A stretch of DNA of 64,000 nucleotides. Source: Roseiarcus sp963781895. Lineage in GTDB: Bacteria; Pseudomonadota; Alphaproteobacteria; Rhizobiales; Beijerinckiaceae. Below are positions 26,555-36,277 of this stretch, piece by piece. The stretch covers positions 6,656-70,655 of the forward strand of contig CAWAIM010000004.1 of assembly GCA_963781895.1 (NCBI GenBank). The letters are read 5' to 3'. Each line of letters starts with the position of its first letter. Position 1 is the first letter of the stretch. A program made the translations under genes and the position numbers. Under the pieces are notes generated by a model. It saw only the letters and a list, made by a program, of their open reading frames with translations. It was not told the DNA's origin and made no database searches.

Positions 26555-26765
26555 GGCTCCAACGGCGCCAGCCTGTTCGGCGCCGTAGGCTCGGTTCATG
26601 CCCGGTGATCGGGTTCTGATTTTGCAGACGATCAGCAACGGGCCAATCCGCTCAACGTCAATTCGTTTGGCAAACCATTGTCACTGGCGCGCTGATCATC
26701 ATCGTCGTCTATTTCGACAGCCTCCGGCGCTGGAAAAAGCGAGGCGGCCGGCCGTCGCATTGTGG
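26555..26765 (+). pseudogene. Remnant of a sugar ABC transporter permease (RbsC-like) C-terminus
   Basis: Spread over shifting frames are pieces of the conserved permease C-terminus: GASLFGAVGSV near 26570, LILQTISNG near 26625, LNVNSF near 26660, and WQTIVTGALIIIVVYFDSLRRW from about 26673 in a third frame. This is the order expected in the ribose/xylose permease family (BPD_transp_2). At least two frame breaks and missing upstream parts mark it as decayed. It lies after a mannitol dehydrogenase family gene. The rest of 26404-27000 shows nothing else. Confidence 0.6.
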
Positions 26766-26996
26766 AGCGCCGGTAGCGGTCGCGTCGGCCAATGCCCGAG
26801 CCTTCCGCCGAGGCGCTCCGTCGTTCGTATGTCCGGGACCCATCACGCATCCCGATAGCGCTTGCTCCGAACGTCGGAATCGCCCCGGACCCGCCGCAGC
26901 TATCCCCGGACATCATGGCCTGACGCCATGAGCGCAGGCTCCATCAGCGGCCCGCAATCGCGCGGCGGCGGCAGGGGACTTGACACAAGCCGGGCA

Positions 26997-27036
26997 ACCA
27001 TCCATATACCATCTAGATGGATGGTAAATGGATGGT
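26997..27036. promoter_or_regulatory. Operator-like repeats before the RHH regulator gene
   Basis: ACCATCCAT (26997-27005) faces two direct copies of ATGGATGGT (27017-27025 and 27028-27036). A perfect 12-bp palindrome CCATCTAGATGG lies between at 27009-27020. This ends 14 bases before the regulator ATG. Ribbon-helix-helix proteins bind such tandem dyads, so autoregulation of the regulator-esterase pair is likely; this is inferred. Confidence 0.65.
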
Positions 27037-27050
27037 GGAACGTTTATAAC

Positions 27051-27446
27051 ATGGCCAAGCCGCCCGACAGTGAAAAGCTGACAATCAACCTCGGTTTTGT
27101 CGATCTCGGTCATATCGATCTGCTGGTGCGCGACGGCTTCTATTCAAACCGGTCGGACTTCATTCGCACCGCGATCCGCAATCAGCTGGCGGCCCACGCG
27201 GATACGGCCAAGCAGGCGGCCTCGCGCCGGACCCTCGAACTCGGATTGCGGACCTTCACCCGTCAGGACCTCGAAGCCGTTCAGGCGACAGGGGAGCGGC
27301 TTAAAATTCGGGTGCTCGGCCTGGCGGTCATCGCCGATGACGTCACCCCCGAACTCGCCCGGGCGGCGATCGAATCGATCACGGTTCTGGGCGCGCTGCA
27401 CGCGCCTGCCGATATCAAAGCCGCGCTTGCCGATCGCTTGCGCTGA
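27051..27446 (+). CDS. CopG-type ribbon-helix-helix regulator
   Basis: 131 residues. Residues 9-42 (KLTINLGFVDLGHIDLLV, then GFYSNRSDFIRTAIRNQLA) form a ribbon-helix-helix DNA-binding unit. The rest has a ligand- or dimer-forming look (RLKIRVLGLAVIADDVTPEL). The ATG at 27051 lies just after a set of inverted and direct repeats. It is 23 bases upstream of a PHB-depolymerase-like esterase gene, so it probably controls it. Similar regulators precede such esterases in other Alphaproteobacteria. Confidence 0.82.
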   Translation: MAKPPDSEKLTINLGFVDLGHIDLLVRDGFYSNRSDFIRTAIRNQLAAHADTAKQAASRRTLELGLRTFTRQDLEAVQATGERLKIRVLGLAVIADDVTPELARAAIESITVLGALHAPADIKAALADRLR

Positions 27447-27469
27447 TGGATTGCGAATAAGGACACAGG

Positions 27470-28597
27470 ATGAAACCGATGAAGCCGCGCTTGCTTGACG
27501 CCATGGGCGACGTTCTGAACCTGGTGCGACAGTCGAATCTCGCAGAGGCGACCGCCATTCTGCGCACGGCGCTGTCCGGGGCGAACGCGCGAAGCCGCGG
27601 GAGCAATCCGGAGGCTCAACCGCGGCATGCGCGGGATGCGGTCTTGGCGCCCGCGGCGCGGCGTCCGTTGGGTGAGGTTCTGCGCGCGTTGCGCGCCCGG
27701 CCCGCCGTCCTGCCCGGCGCGGATGCGCCCGAGACACAGCCGCAACACGAATTCGGCGACAGGTTCGTCTCGCGCGCCTATCGCGGCGCCGCTGGCGCCC
27801 TCAACTATCGGCTCTACGTCCCGGCTGATCATGAGCGACGCGATCTCGCGCTGGTGCTGATGCTGCACGGATGCACGCAAAATCCGGAAGATTTCGCGTT
27901 GGGAACGCGGATGAACGATGTGGCCGACGAATTCGGTCTCATCGTCGCCTATCCGCATCAGCCGCGCAGCGCCAATGTTTCCGGCTGCTGGAATTGGTTT
28001 GACAAGCGGCACCAGAACCGAGGGTCTGGAGAACCGGCCAAGCTTGCCGGTCTGGCGCAAACCCTGGCGAGCGAATTCGGCGTCAAGAAGGATCGTATTT
28101 TCGCCGCCGGCCTGTCGGCGGGCGGCGCGATGGCGGAGGTTCTCGCGGCGACCTATCCCGACGTATTCGACGCTGTCGGGGTTCACTCGGGCCTCCCTTA
28201 TAAAGCGGCCGTCGACGTGCCTTCAGCCTTCGCAGCGATGAAGGGAACCGCCGTCGCACAGTCCGCGCCGCATGCCGCAAACGATAATGGCTGCCGCAAA
28301 ATCGTCTTCCATGGCGGCGTCGACGACACGGTCCACCCCGCCAACGGCGAACGCATCCTCGACCAGGCCCGGCGCGGCCCAAACCCTCTGCAGAGATTCG
28401 ACCTCGATTGGGAGGCCGAGGGCGGGCGCATCAACCGCACCGTCCTCAAGGACGATAGCGGCCGGCCGATCGTCGAGCATTGGTTCGCCGAGGGCGGCGG
28501 GCACGCTTGGTTCGGCGGAGATCGTCGCGGAACCTATACCCAAAGCGTCGGATTGGACGCATCCCGCGTCATGGTGCGGTTTTTTTTGAAGCAGTGA
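27470..28597 (+). CDS. PHB depolymerase family esterase
   Basis: 375 residues of the alpha/beta hydrolase esterase family annotated as PHB depolymerase. LVLMLHGCTQNPEDFALGTRMN forms the oxyanion region, the nucleophile is S216 in AAGLSAGGAMAE, and the catalytic Asp and His are probably in VFHGGVDDTVHPANG and GGGHAWFGG. No signal peptide is visible; the Arg/Ala-rich first 95 residues are poorly conserved. It may act on intracellular or oligomeric polyester or on other esters. Second gene of a probable operon with the RHH regulator. Confidence 0.88.
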   Translation: MKPMKPRLLDAMGDVLNLVRQSNLAEATAILRTALSGANARSRGSNPEAQPRHARDAVLAPAARRPLGEVLRALRARPAVLPGADAPETQPQHEFGDRFVSRAYRGAAGALNYRLYVPADHERRDLALVLMLHGCTQNPEDFALGTRMNDVADEFGLIVAYPHQPRSANVSGCWNWFDKRHQNRGSGEPAKLAGLAQTLASEFGVKKDRIFAAGLSAGGAMAEVLAATYPDVFDAVGVHSGLPYKAAVDVPSAFAAMKGTAVAQSAPHAANDNGCRKIVFHGGVDDTVHPANGERILDQARRGPNPLQRFDLDWEAEGGRINRTVLKDDSGRPIVEHWFAEGGGHAWFGGDRRGTYTQSVGLDASRVMVRFFLKQ

Positions 28598-28652
28598 AGC
28601 TGGATCGGCCAAGCCCGCGAAGCCGCCAAGTTCCGGCTCTTTGGCGCCTGGC

Positions 28653-29078
28653 TCAGGCCATTTCCGCGCCAATGGCTTCGAGCGCCGCCCGGGCGCATTC
28701 CATGTCCTGGGTGTAATGCCCGCCGCTGAGGCCGATCGCGCCCACGATCTCACCCTGGAGCTTGATCGGAAACCCTCCCCCGAAGACGACCAATCGCGGC
28801 GTATGCGTGATGCCATGCAGCAACGGCGGATCGTTCTTAATGAACTCGAACCACGCATGGGTCGGCATGCCGAACGACGCGGCCGTGTAGGCCTTGTCCT
28901 GTGCGATCTGAATTGAAAGCTTTGGCGCGCCATCCATGCGCGCGAAGGCTTTGAGATCGGCGCTCTCGTCCACTACGGCGATGCACATCCGAAGTTTGAG
29001 CTCGGCGGCCTTCTTGGCCGCCGCCGACACGGCGCGCTCCGCGGTTTCTGCGTCGATGCTGTGCTTGACGATCGTCAT
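28653..29078 (-). CDS. GlcG/HbpS family heme-binding-like protein
   Basis: 141 residues of the GlcG/HbpS (DUF336) family. The conserved segments AAAKKAAELKLRMCIAVVDES, AFARMDGAPKLSIQIAQDKAYTA, GGFPIKLQGEIVGAIGLSGG and ECARAALEAI are all present. Members bind heme or accompany glycolate or other alpha-hydroxyacid pathways. The ATG at 29078 follows GGGAGGGGACTG, a good ribosome binding site. It is divergent from an isocitrate lyase/PEP mutase-like gene, with 381 bases between that show no other gene. Confidence 0.88.
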   Translation of the reverse strand: MTIVKHSIDAETAERAVSAAAKKAAELKLRMCIAVVDESADLKAFARMDGAPKLSIQIAQDKAYTAASFGMPTHAWFEFIKNDPPLLHGITHTPRLVVFGGGFPIKLQGEIVGAIGLSGGHYTQDMECARAALEAIGAEMA

Positions 29079-29459
29079 CTCAGTCCCCTCCCTTTTCGGG
29101 CATTGCGCCGGTATGAGAACGCGACGGCGTCGCCGACTGATCCGTCCGCGATCGTTCAGGGCCGGGCGAGCGTCCGCCTTGTTCGAGACGAGGATGCTAC
29201 CGTCGTGACGTTCCGTCAACGCCGCATTAGGCCCGGCGAAGTCCGCGGTCCGTATTGCCGTCGTCGGCTCGATCGCCGTAAGCATCAGAGCGGACCGGAA
29301 GCGCATCGAGCCAGCGCACGAACCGGAGACTGGGAGCGTCGTGTCGCGAGATGCGTCGTCAATGGCGAAGCGGCGCTGCGGCCGGCGTCCCCGGATCGGG
29401 GTCGCCCGAGACGCTATGACGGACCTGTGCGCTCGCCCGCAACAGCAGAGGAACTCGCC

Positions 29460-30332
29460 ATGCGCGCGTTACGCGACATACTGAACTCTCGCCCTCGAAA
29501 CCAAATCATCGCCGCGCCCGGCGTCTTCGATATGGTTTCCTTGCGCGTGGCCGCGCGCATGGGGTTCGACGCTCTCTACATGACGGGATATGGAACTGTC
29601 GCTTCGCACCTCGGGCTGCCCGACGCCGGCCTCGCCAGTTTTGCCGACATGGTCGGGCGGGTCGAAGTCATGGCGGCGATGGCGCAAATCCCGCTCATCG
29701 CCGATGGCGACACGGGTTACGGCGGCCTGCTCAACGTCCAGCACACCGTTCGCGGCTACGAACGCGCCGGCGCCGCCGCCATCCAGCTCGAAGATCAGGA
29801 GTTTCCAAAGAAGTGCGGACATACGCGCGATCGTCGGGTCGTTCCCGCCGAGGACATGGTCCGCAAGATCGCCGTCGCGGTCGAGAGCCGCGCGAGCCAG
29901 GACTTTCTCATTGTCGCGCGCACGGACGCGCGCAGTTCGCTTGGCCTGGCGGAGGCAATTCGCCGCGCCAGGCTTTACGCCGAAGCCGGCGCGGACATGC
30001 TCTTTGTCGAATCTCCGGAAAGCGAGGCCGAACTGGCTGAAATCGGACGCGAACTCGCGGACATGCCGCTTGTGGCGAATATGGTCGAGGGGGGACGCAC
30101 CCCGATGCTCAGCCCCGAGCGACTGGGCGAACTCGGCTTCGCGCTCGCGATTTATCCGGTCGCCGGGCTTTTGGCCGCGACCGCCGCGCTGGAGTCCGTT
30201 TACCGTCAAATTCGCCAAACCGGCTCCTCAATGGGATCCAGCGTCCCGATCTACAGCTTTGCGGAAATGAACCGGCTGATGGGCTTCGAGGAGGTCTGGC
30301 GCTTCGATCAGGCGCATGCGGAGCGATCATGA
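29460..30332 (+). CDS. Isocitrate lyase / PEP mutase superfamily protein
   Basis: 290 residues. IIAAPGVFDMVSLRVAARMG, the metal-binding ADGDTGYGG (81-89), IQLEDQEFPKKCGH with catalytic Cys119 and VARTDARSS place it in the lyase branch of the superfamily (2-methylisocitrate lyase, dimethylmalate lyase, or oxaloacetate decarboxylase-like). The KKCGH motif favours a C-C lyase over a phosphonate mutase. The exact substrate is unknown. Start is the ATG at 29460; an in-frame extension upstream is not conserved. Confidence 0.88.
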   Translation: MRALRDILNSRPRNQIIAAPGVFDMVSLRVAARMGFDALYMTGYGTVASHLGLPDAGLASFADMVGRVEVMAAMAQIPLIADGDTGYGGLLNVQHTVRGYERAGAAAIQLEDQEFPKKCGHTRDRRVVPAEDMVRKIAVAVESRASQDFLIVARTDARSSLGLAEAIRRARLYAEAGADMLFVESPESEAELAEIGRELADMPLVANMVEGGRTPMLSPERLGELGFALAIYPVAGLLAATAALESVYRQIRQTGSSMGSSVPIYSFAEMNRLMGFEEVWRFDQAHAERS

Positions 30333-30427
30333 GCTTCGAACGCTCCCAAGCGGTCGGTCTCGGGACGGCGAAAAAGATCGGAACCACGCTCGCGGCCCGA
30401 GCGCCACGTCAGTCACGAAACGCGCGA

Positions 30428-30868
30428 TTAGGTCGAGAGCCGCGCCAGCGTCATCCGATCTGGTTCGCCGCCGCAGGGCCCATTCAGCGCTTTGAGGAAG
30501 ACGCTGTCATCCGGCGCGGCAGCCGAAAACAATGTCACGCACGACCTGAATTTGTCACAATCCGGGCGCCCGAAAATGTCGACGAGCGAACGCGCCGCGA
30601 GACGACTGACCAGATCGGCGCATTCGCGCAGCCGGGCCCCGAGAACGGGATGCTCCAGATAGGCCTTGGCTTCCCGCAAAGAGCGAATTGCGTATGTTCT
30701 TGACATCGCGCTCTCGCCCAAACCGTCGATTTGCGGAAACACGAACCACATCCAGTGCGTTCGCTTCCGTCCTGCTCGAAGCTCGGAACGAACAGCGTCG
30801 ATCACGGGCTGCTGGGCGTCGACAAACCGCTGCAGATTGAAAGGATCGGCTTCGAGTCGCGCCGGCAA
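30428..30868 (-). CDS. DUF1810 family protein
   Basis: 146 residues. DPFNLQRFVDAQQPVIDAV, GRKRTHWMWFVFPQIDGLGES and the AIRSLREAKAYLEHPVLG segment are the hallmarks of DUF1810 (YfbU-like calpastatin family in older annotation). Soluble, function unknown. It stands alone between plus-strand genes; a strong hairpin lies upstream at 30953-30976. Confidence 0.9.
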   Translation of the reverse strand: MPARLEADPFNLQRFVDAQQPVIDAVRSELRAGRKRTHWMWFVFPQIDGLGESAMSRTYAIRSLREAKAYLEHPVLGARLRECADLVSRLAARSLVDIFGRPDCDKFRSCVTLFSAAAPDDSVFLKALNGPCGGEPDRMTLARLST

Positions 30869-30952
30869 TCGTCTTCTCGAAAACGGGGAGGGCGCGCCCG
30901 ACCGGCCCTTGCGGGCAGCACAAACGGCCTCCGCCCATTATGCCAATTTCTT

Positions 30953-30976
30953 GTGAGCGCGATTCGTCGCGCTCAC
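30953..30976. terminator. Perfect 10-bp stem with TTCG loop between cspA and DUF1810
   Basis: GTGAGCGCGA and TCGCGCTCAC pair fully around a TTCG tetraloop. It lies about 160 bases after the cspA stop on the minus strand and 84 bases before the DUF1810 start. There is no T run on either side, so it may stabilise or process the cspA transcript rather than end it. The rest of 30869-31138 shows no gene. Confidence 0.5.
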
Positions 30977-31138
30977 CGAATTCAGGGCTGCGAGACCATC
31001 CTGACCAGATTGTTCAGGAGGTCCGCGAACTTTCTCCAAGACGATGCGGGCGTCGACATGTCGGCGCAACGCATCGTGCCTCCAATCGCGCGTCGCCGTT
31101 CGATCGGAGCGCCTGCGCGGCCTCGGCGAAAGGCTCGT

Positions 31139-31348
31139 TCAGGCCGGCTTCAGGTTATCCGCCGAAGACTTCCCAGTGCGTCTATCGGCCAAAATGTCAT
31201 AGGAGATCTTCTGCCCTTCGTTGAGGTCGCGCATCCCAGCGCGCTCGAGCGCGCTGATATGGACGAATACATCCTTCCCGCCATCGTCGGGCTGGATGAA
31301 GCCGAAGCCCTTCGTCGCGTTAAACCACTTCACTGTGCCGGTAGCCAT
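31139..31348 (-). CDS. cspA: Cold shock protein, CspA family
   Basis: 69-residue single cold shock domain. MATGTVKWFNATKGFGFIQPDDGGKD contains RNP1 (KGFGFI), and VFVHISALERAG contains RNP2. It acts as an RNA chaperone that binds single-stranded nucleic acid. The ATG at 31348 follows AAGGAGACAAG, a strong ribosome binding site. The frame upstream is the leader; cold shock genes often have long regulatory leaders, and about 170 bases are free before groEL's end. Confidence 0.96.
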   Translation of the reverse strand: MATGTVKWFNATKGFGFIQPDDGGKDVFVHISALERAGMRDLNEGQKISYDILADRRTGKSSADNLKPA

Positions 31349-31550
31349 CTGTCTTGTCTCCTTGCGGGAGGCCAGTATAGCCCAGCTTGCGCCTGAGTGC
31401 GAGAGCCTGACAAAGCCTGACTGCACGCCGCTGGCGATCGAGGCGATTCGGCCGCCGTCGCAACCGTCCTGGAGCGGCAATGGACCTTCCAGTCGCGCGA
31501 TCCAATGTGGGAAGAGGCGCAATCCGGCGAAGCTGCGCCGGACAATGACG

Positions 31551-31574
31551 ACGGGCCGCCGACCGGCGGCCCGT
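31551..31574 (-). terminator. Stem-loop after groEL
   Basis: ACGGGCCGCC (31551-31560) pairs perfectly with GGCGGCCCGT (31565-31574) around a 4-base loop. It lies 18 bases after the groEL stop in transcript order. The T run is weak, as common in GC-rich genomes. It very likely marks the end of the groESL transcript. Confidence 0.65.
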
Positions 31575-31592
31575 CATTGCTCGTTCAGATCA

Positions 31593-33227
<1,635 letters not shown>

Positions 33228-33267
33228 GATTTTCAATCCATGATTTGAGATGAGGCGACGGACGTGT

Positions 33268-33585
33268 TCAGGCCGCCTTCTTCTTGGCGGTCGACGTGCT
33301 CTCGACCACACCCATGACGTCGGACTCTTTCATGATCAAAAGTTCCTCGCCATCGATCTTGACCTCGGTGCCTGACCATTTGCCGAACAGCACCCGGTCG
33401 CCCGCTTTGAGTTCGAGCGGAACCAGCTTGCCGCTTTCGTCGCGGGCGCCCGGCCCGACGGCGATAACTTCGCCTTCCTGCGGCTTTTCCTTGACGGTGT
33501 CGGGGATGATGATGCCGCCTTTGGTCTTGTCTTCTCCTTCAATGCGACGGATGACGACGCGGTCGTGCAACGGACGGAATTTCAT
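33268..33585 (-). CDS. groES: Co-chaperonin GroES
   Basis: 105 residues. MKFRPLHDRVVIRRIEGEDKTKGGIIIPDT with the mobile loop, and VLFGKWSGTEVKIDGEELLIM, are typical GroES. The C-terminus has a short extra tail (ESTSTAKKKAA), a little longer than usual. It caps the GroEL ring. First gene of groESL; the ATG at 33585 follows GGGAGCGAGACCC. Confidence 0.98.
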   Translation of the reverse strand: MKFRPLHDRVVIRRIEGEDKTKGGIIIPDTVKEKPQEGEVIAVGPGARDESGKLVPLELKAGDRVLFGKWSGTEVKIDGEELLIMKESDVMGVVESTSTAKKKAA

Positions 33586-33676
33586 GGGTCTCGCTCCCGG
33601 CAACCTGCGAGGCCGGCCTCGGGCGACATGCCCTGGCGTTCGGCTCGGGTCTTAAGCGGTACCTACATAGCGCCGG

Positions 33677-33703
33677 TTAGCACTCGTTACAAGAGAGTGC
33701 TAA
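33677..33703. promoter_or_regulatory. CIRCE operator of groESL
   Basis: A perfect TTAGCACTC-N9-GAGTGCTAA inverted repeat lies 91 bases upstream of the groES start. This is the exact consensus site for the HrcA heat-shock repressor. groESL is therefore expected to be repressed by HrcA and released on heat stress. No hrcA gene is in the window. Confidence 0.96.
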
Positions 33704-33853
33704 CACTCGACCCATGGAGAGCGAAACGACCCGCCGGCCCGTTGGTTTCCGCCCCGCCAGCAGCGCCCGCTCCTGGCCCGTCGATCGTCGACGGGCGCGC
33801 CGAGGCCCTGGAAGCCGGCGCGGGCGCGGCGTCCGCCCTGAACGGCTTTGGGA

Positions 33854-35299
33854 TCACGCCTCGACCTCGGTTTGGTCCTGGCTCCAGCGCGTATGGAAGC
33901 TGCCGGGCTTGTCGAGCCGCCGATACGTGTGCGCGCCGAAATAGTCGCGCAGACCCTGCAGCAGATTGGCCGGCCCGCGGGCGCGCCGAAAACCGTCGAA
34001 GTAGGCCAGGGCCGAGGAGAAGGCCGGAGCCGCGACGCCGTGGGTCGCCGCCAATGCGACAATACGTCGCCAGGCGCCCTCGCATCTGACGATCGAGTCG
34101 CGAAAATAGTCGCCGAGGATCAGATTCTGGAGTTGCGGATCGTTCGCGTAGGCCTCCATGATGCGGTCGAGGAAGCGGGCGCGGATGATGCAGCCGCCGC
34201 GCCAGATGGTCGCGATCTCGCCGAGCTTGAGGTCCCAGCCGTATTGGGCCGAGGCGACTGTCATCTGCTCGAAGCCCTGCGCGTAGGCGACGATCTTCGA
34301 GGCGTAGAGCGCATCGCGCACCGCGTCGATTTCGGCGGCGGTCGCCTTGCGAATGTCTGACGGAGGATGCGGAAAGCGCCGTTCGGCCAGCGCGCGCTGA
34401 CCGCGACGAGCCGACACGGCGCGGGCGTAAACCGCTTCAGTGATCGCGGTCACTGGCACGCCGAGCTCGAGCGCCGATTGCGCGGCCCAACGGCCCGTGC
34501 CTTTCTGCTCGGCTTCGTCGACGATTTGATCGACCAGCGCGCCGCCGCCGCCGTCGCGTTTGCGCAAGACGGCGGCGGTGATTTCGACCAGGTAGGAATC
34601 GAGTTCGCCCGTCTTCCAATTTGCAAACACATCGCCAATCTCGTCGGCGCTCATGCCGAAGATCGTCTTGAGGAGATCGTAGGCCTCGGCGATCAGCTGC
34701 ATGTCGGCATATTCGATGCCGTTATGCACCATCTTGACGTAATGGCCGGCTCCCTCGGGACCGATGTAGACGCAACACGGCTTTCCCTCGACCTGCGCCG
34801 CCATCTTCGTCACCATCGGGGCGATGCGTTCGTAGGCGGCGCGCTCGCCGCCGGGCATCATGCTCGGCCCGAGCAACGCCCCTTCTTCGCCGCCGGAAAC
34901 GCCCATGCCGATGAAGCGCACGCGCCTGGCCGCGCAGGTCTTGAAGCGGCGGGCCGTATCGGTGAACAGCGAGTTGCCGCCGTCGATGATGATGTCGTCG
35001 GGTTCAAGATGCTCGAGCAGTTCCGCGATTGAGTCATCGACTGCGGCGCCGGCCTTGACCATGATCAGGGCGACTCGCGGTTTGGCCAGCGCCGCGACGA
35101 ACTCGGCGAGACTCTTGGTCGGCGCGAAACGCCCTTCGGCGCCATGCTCGCGCATCAGCGCGTCGGTGCGCTCGAAATGACGATTGAACAGCGCGACGCC
35201 AAAACCGTTGCGCGCGGCGTTGCGCGCCAGATTGGCGCCCATGACGGCCAGGCCGACGACGCCGATATCGGCCAGAACGGAGTTCGTTGCTTCAGCCAT
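33854..35299 (-). CDS. gnd: 6-phosphogluconate dehydrogenase, decarboxylating
   Basis: 481-residue oxidative pentose phosphate enzyme making ribulose 5-phosphate, CO2 and NADPH. IGVVGLAVMGANLARNAARNG is the nucleotide fingerprint, and IIDGGNSLFTDTARR, GMGVSGGEEGALLGPSMMPGG and GHYVKMVHNGIEYADMQLI hold the catalytic Lys and His. AYAQGFEQM and WRGGCIIRARFL are in the C-terminal helical domain. Full length for the dimeric type. It is transcribed alone, with 411 bases before the next gene upstream. Confidence 0.97.
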   Translation of the reverse strand: MAEATNSVLADIGVVGLAVMGANLARNAARNGFGVALFNRHFERTDALMREHGAEGRFAPTKSLAEFVAALAKPRVALIMVKAGAAVDDSIAELLEHLEPDDIIIDGGNSLFTDTARRFKTCAARRVRFIGMGVSGGEEGALLGPSMMPGGERAAYERIAPMVTKMAAQVEGKPCCVYIGPEGAGHYVKMVHNGIEYADMQLIAEAYDLLKTIFGMSADEIGDVFANWKTGELDSYLVEITAAVLRKRDGGGGALVDQIVDEAEQKGTGRWAAQSALELGVPVTAITEAVYARAVSARRGQRALAERRFPHPPSDIRKATAAEIDAVRDALYASKIVAYAQGFEQMTVASAQYGWDLKLGEIATIWRGGCIIRARFLDRIMEAYANDPQLQNLILGDYFRDSIVRCEGAWRRIVALAATHGVAAPAFSSALAYFDGFRRARGPANLLQGLRDYFGAHTYRRLDKPGSFHTRWSQDQTEVEA

Positions 35300-35710
35300 G
35301 GATATTTCCTCCTCGCCGCTTTGTCCGGCCGTCGGCCCATGGCCGACGCGCCCATTTCAAGGTCGCAATAGCGAATTCAGTCGCGCGGCCGTCAACTGGC
35401 GAAGGCTCTTGTGATCGCTCGTCATCGGCATGGCGCTGCGGGTCGCGCGCGCCGGCGCTGGGCACTATGTTGATCCTGGATCATGTTGTCGAGCCGGTGG
35501 GTCGGCGAATGGCCTCGCCGCGCCGTCTTGGCGCCGACCTCCGGCAGGATCGCGCCAGCGGCGCGCCAGATTCCGGCAGTCATATTGGCGCGCGCCTCGT
35601 TCGCGTGCGCGCCCGGCCGAAGAGCAAGGTCATGTTTGACGCTCGCGCGAATGAACGGCATAATTTCCAGGCGCTCGCCGTGTGCGGGCGGAGAATTATG
35701 GGGATATACC

Positions 35711-36259
35711 ATGCGCGCCTCACTGACATTGGCTTTCGGCGCGGCGGTTTGCCTGGCGACCGCGCCTTGGGCGCTTGTCGCCCCCGCTCAAGCCGATCCG
35801 GCCTATTCCGCAAAGAAAGTGGTCGATCTCTTCGTCAAGGACAAAGCCGCCCGGGAAGCGGGCAAGACCCGCGCGATTTGCGTTGGCACCGCCGCGGAAT
35901 GCCCGACGCCGAAGGCGCCGGCGCCGGCGCACTTCGATCTCCTGGTGAATTTCGACTTCAATTCCGACAAACTGACCCAGGCGGCCAAAGATAATCTCAA
36001 TCAGTTCGCCAAGGCGTTGCAAGATCCGCAGCTCAAGGGAGAGAAGTTCGAGATCGACGGCCACACCGACGCGACCGGCACGGAGGAATATAATTTCGGG
36101 CTTTCCGAGCGCCGCGCCGACGCGGTGGTGTCCTATTTGGCCTCGCAAGGCATCGACGCTTCCGAACTCATCCCCAAGGGTTTCGGCAAGACGAAGCCGC
36201 GGGTCGCCAACCCCTACAGCGCGGAAAATCGGCGCGTGGAGACCCATATGCTCGAGTGA
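35711..36259 (+). CDS. OmpA-family periplasmic or outer membrane protein
   Basis: 182 residues: a signal peptide (hydrophobic core to about residue 27, APAQADP), then a short spacer with a Cys pair (ICVGTAAECPT), then an OmpA/MotB-like peptidoglycan-binding domain (FDFNSDKLTQAAKDNLNQFA, FEIDGHTDATGTEEYNFGLSERRADAVV, NRRVETHM). It probably ties the envelope to the cell wall. It is convergent with the caspase-like gene, 18 bases away, and opens the cell-envelope region. The 411 bases upstream hold its promoter; I see no gene there. Confidence 0.9.
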   Translation: MRASLTLAFGAAVCLATAPWALVAPAQADPAYSAKKVVDLFVKDKAAREAGKTRAICVGTAAECPTPKAPAPAHFDLLVNFDFNSDKLTQAAKDNLNQFAKALQDPQLKGEKFEIDGHTDATGTEEYNFGLSERRADAVVSYLASQGIDASELIPKGFGKTKPRVANPYSAENRRVETHMLE

Positions 36260-36277
36260 CGGCCGGCGTCCGGTCGT

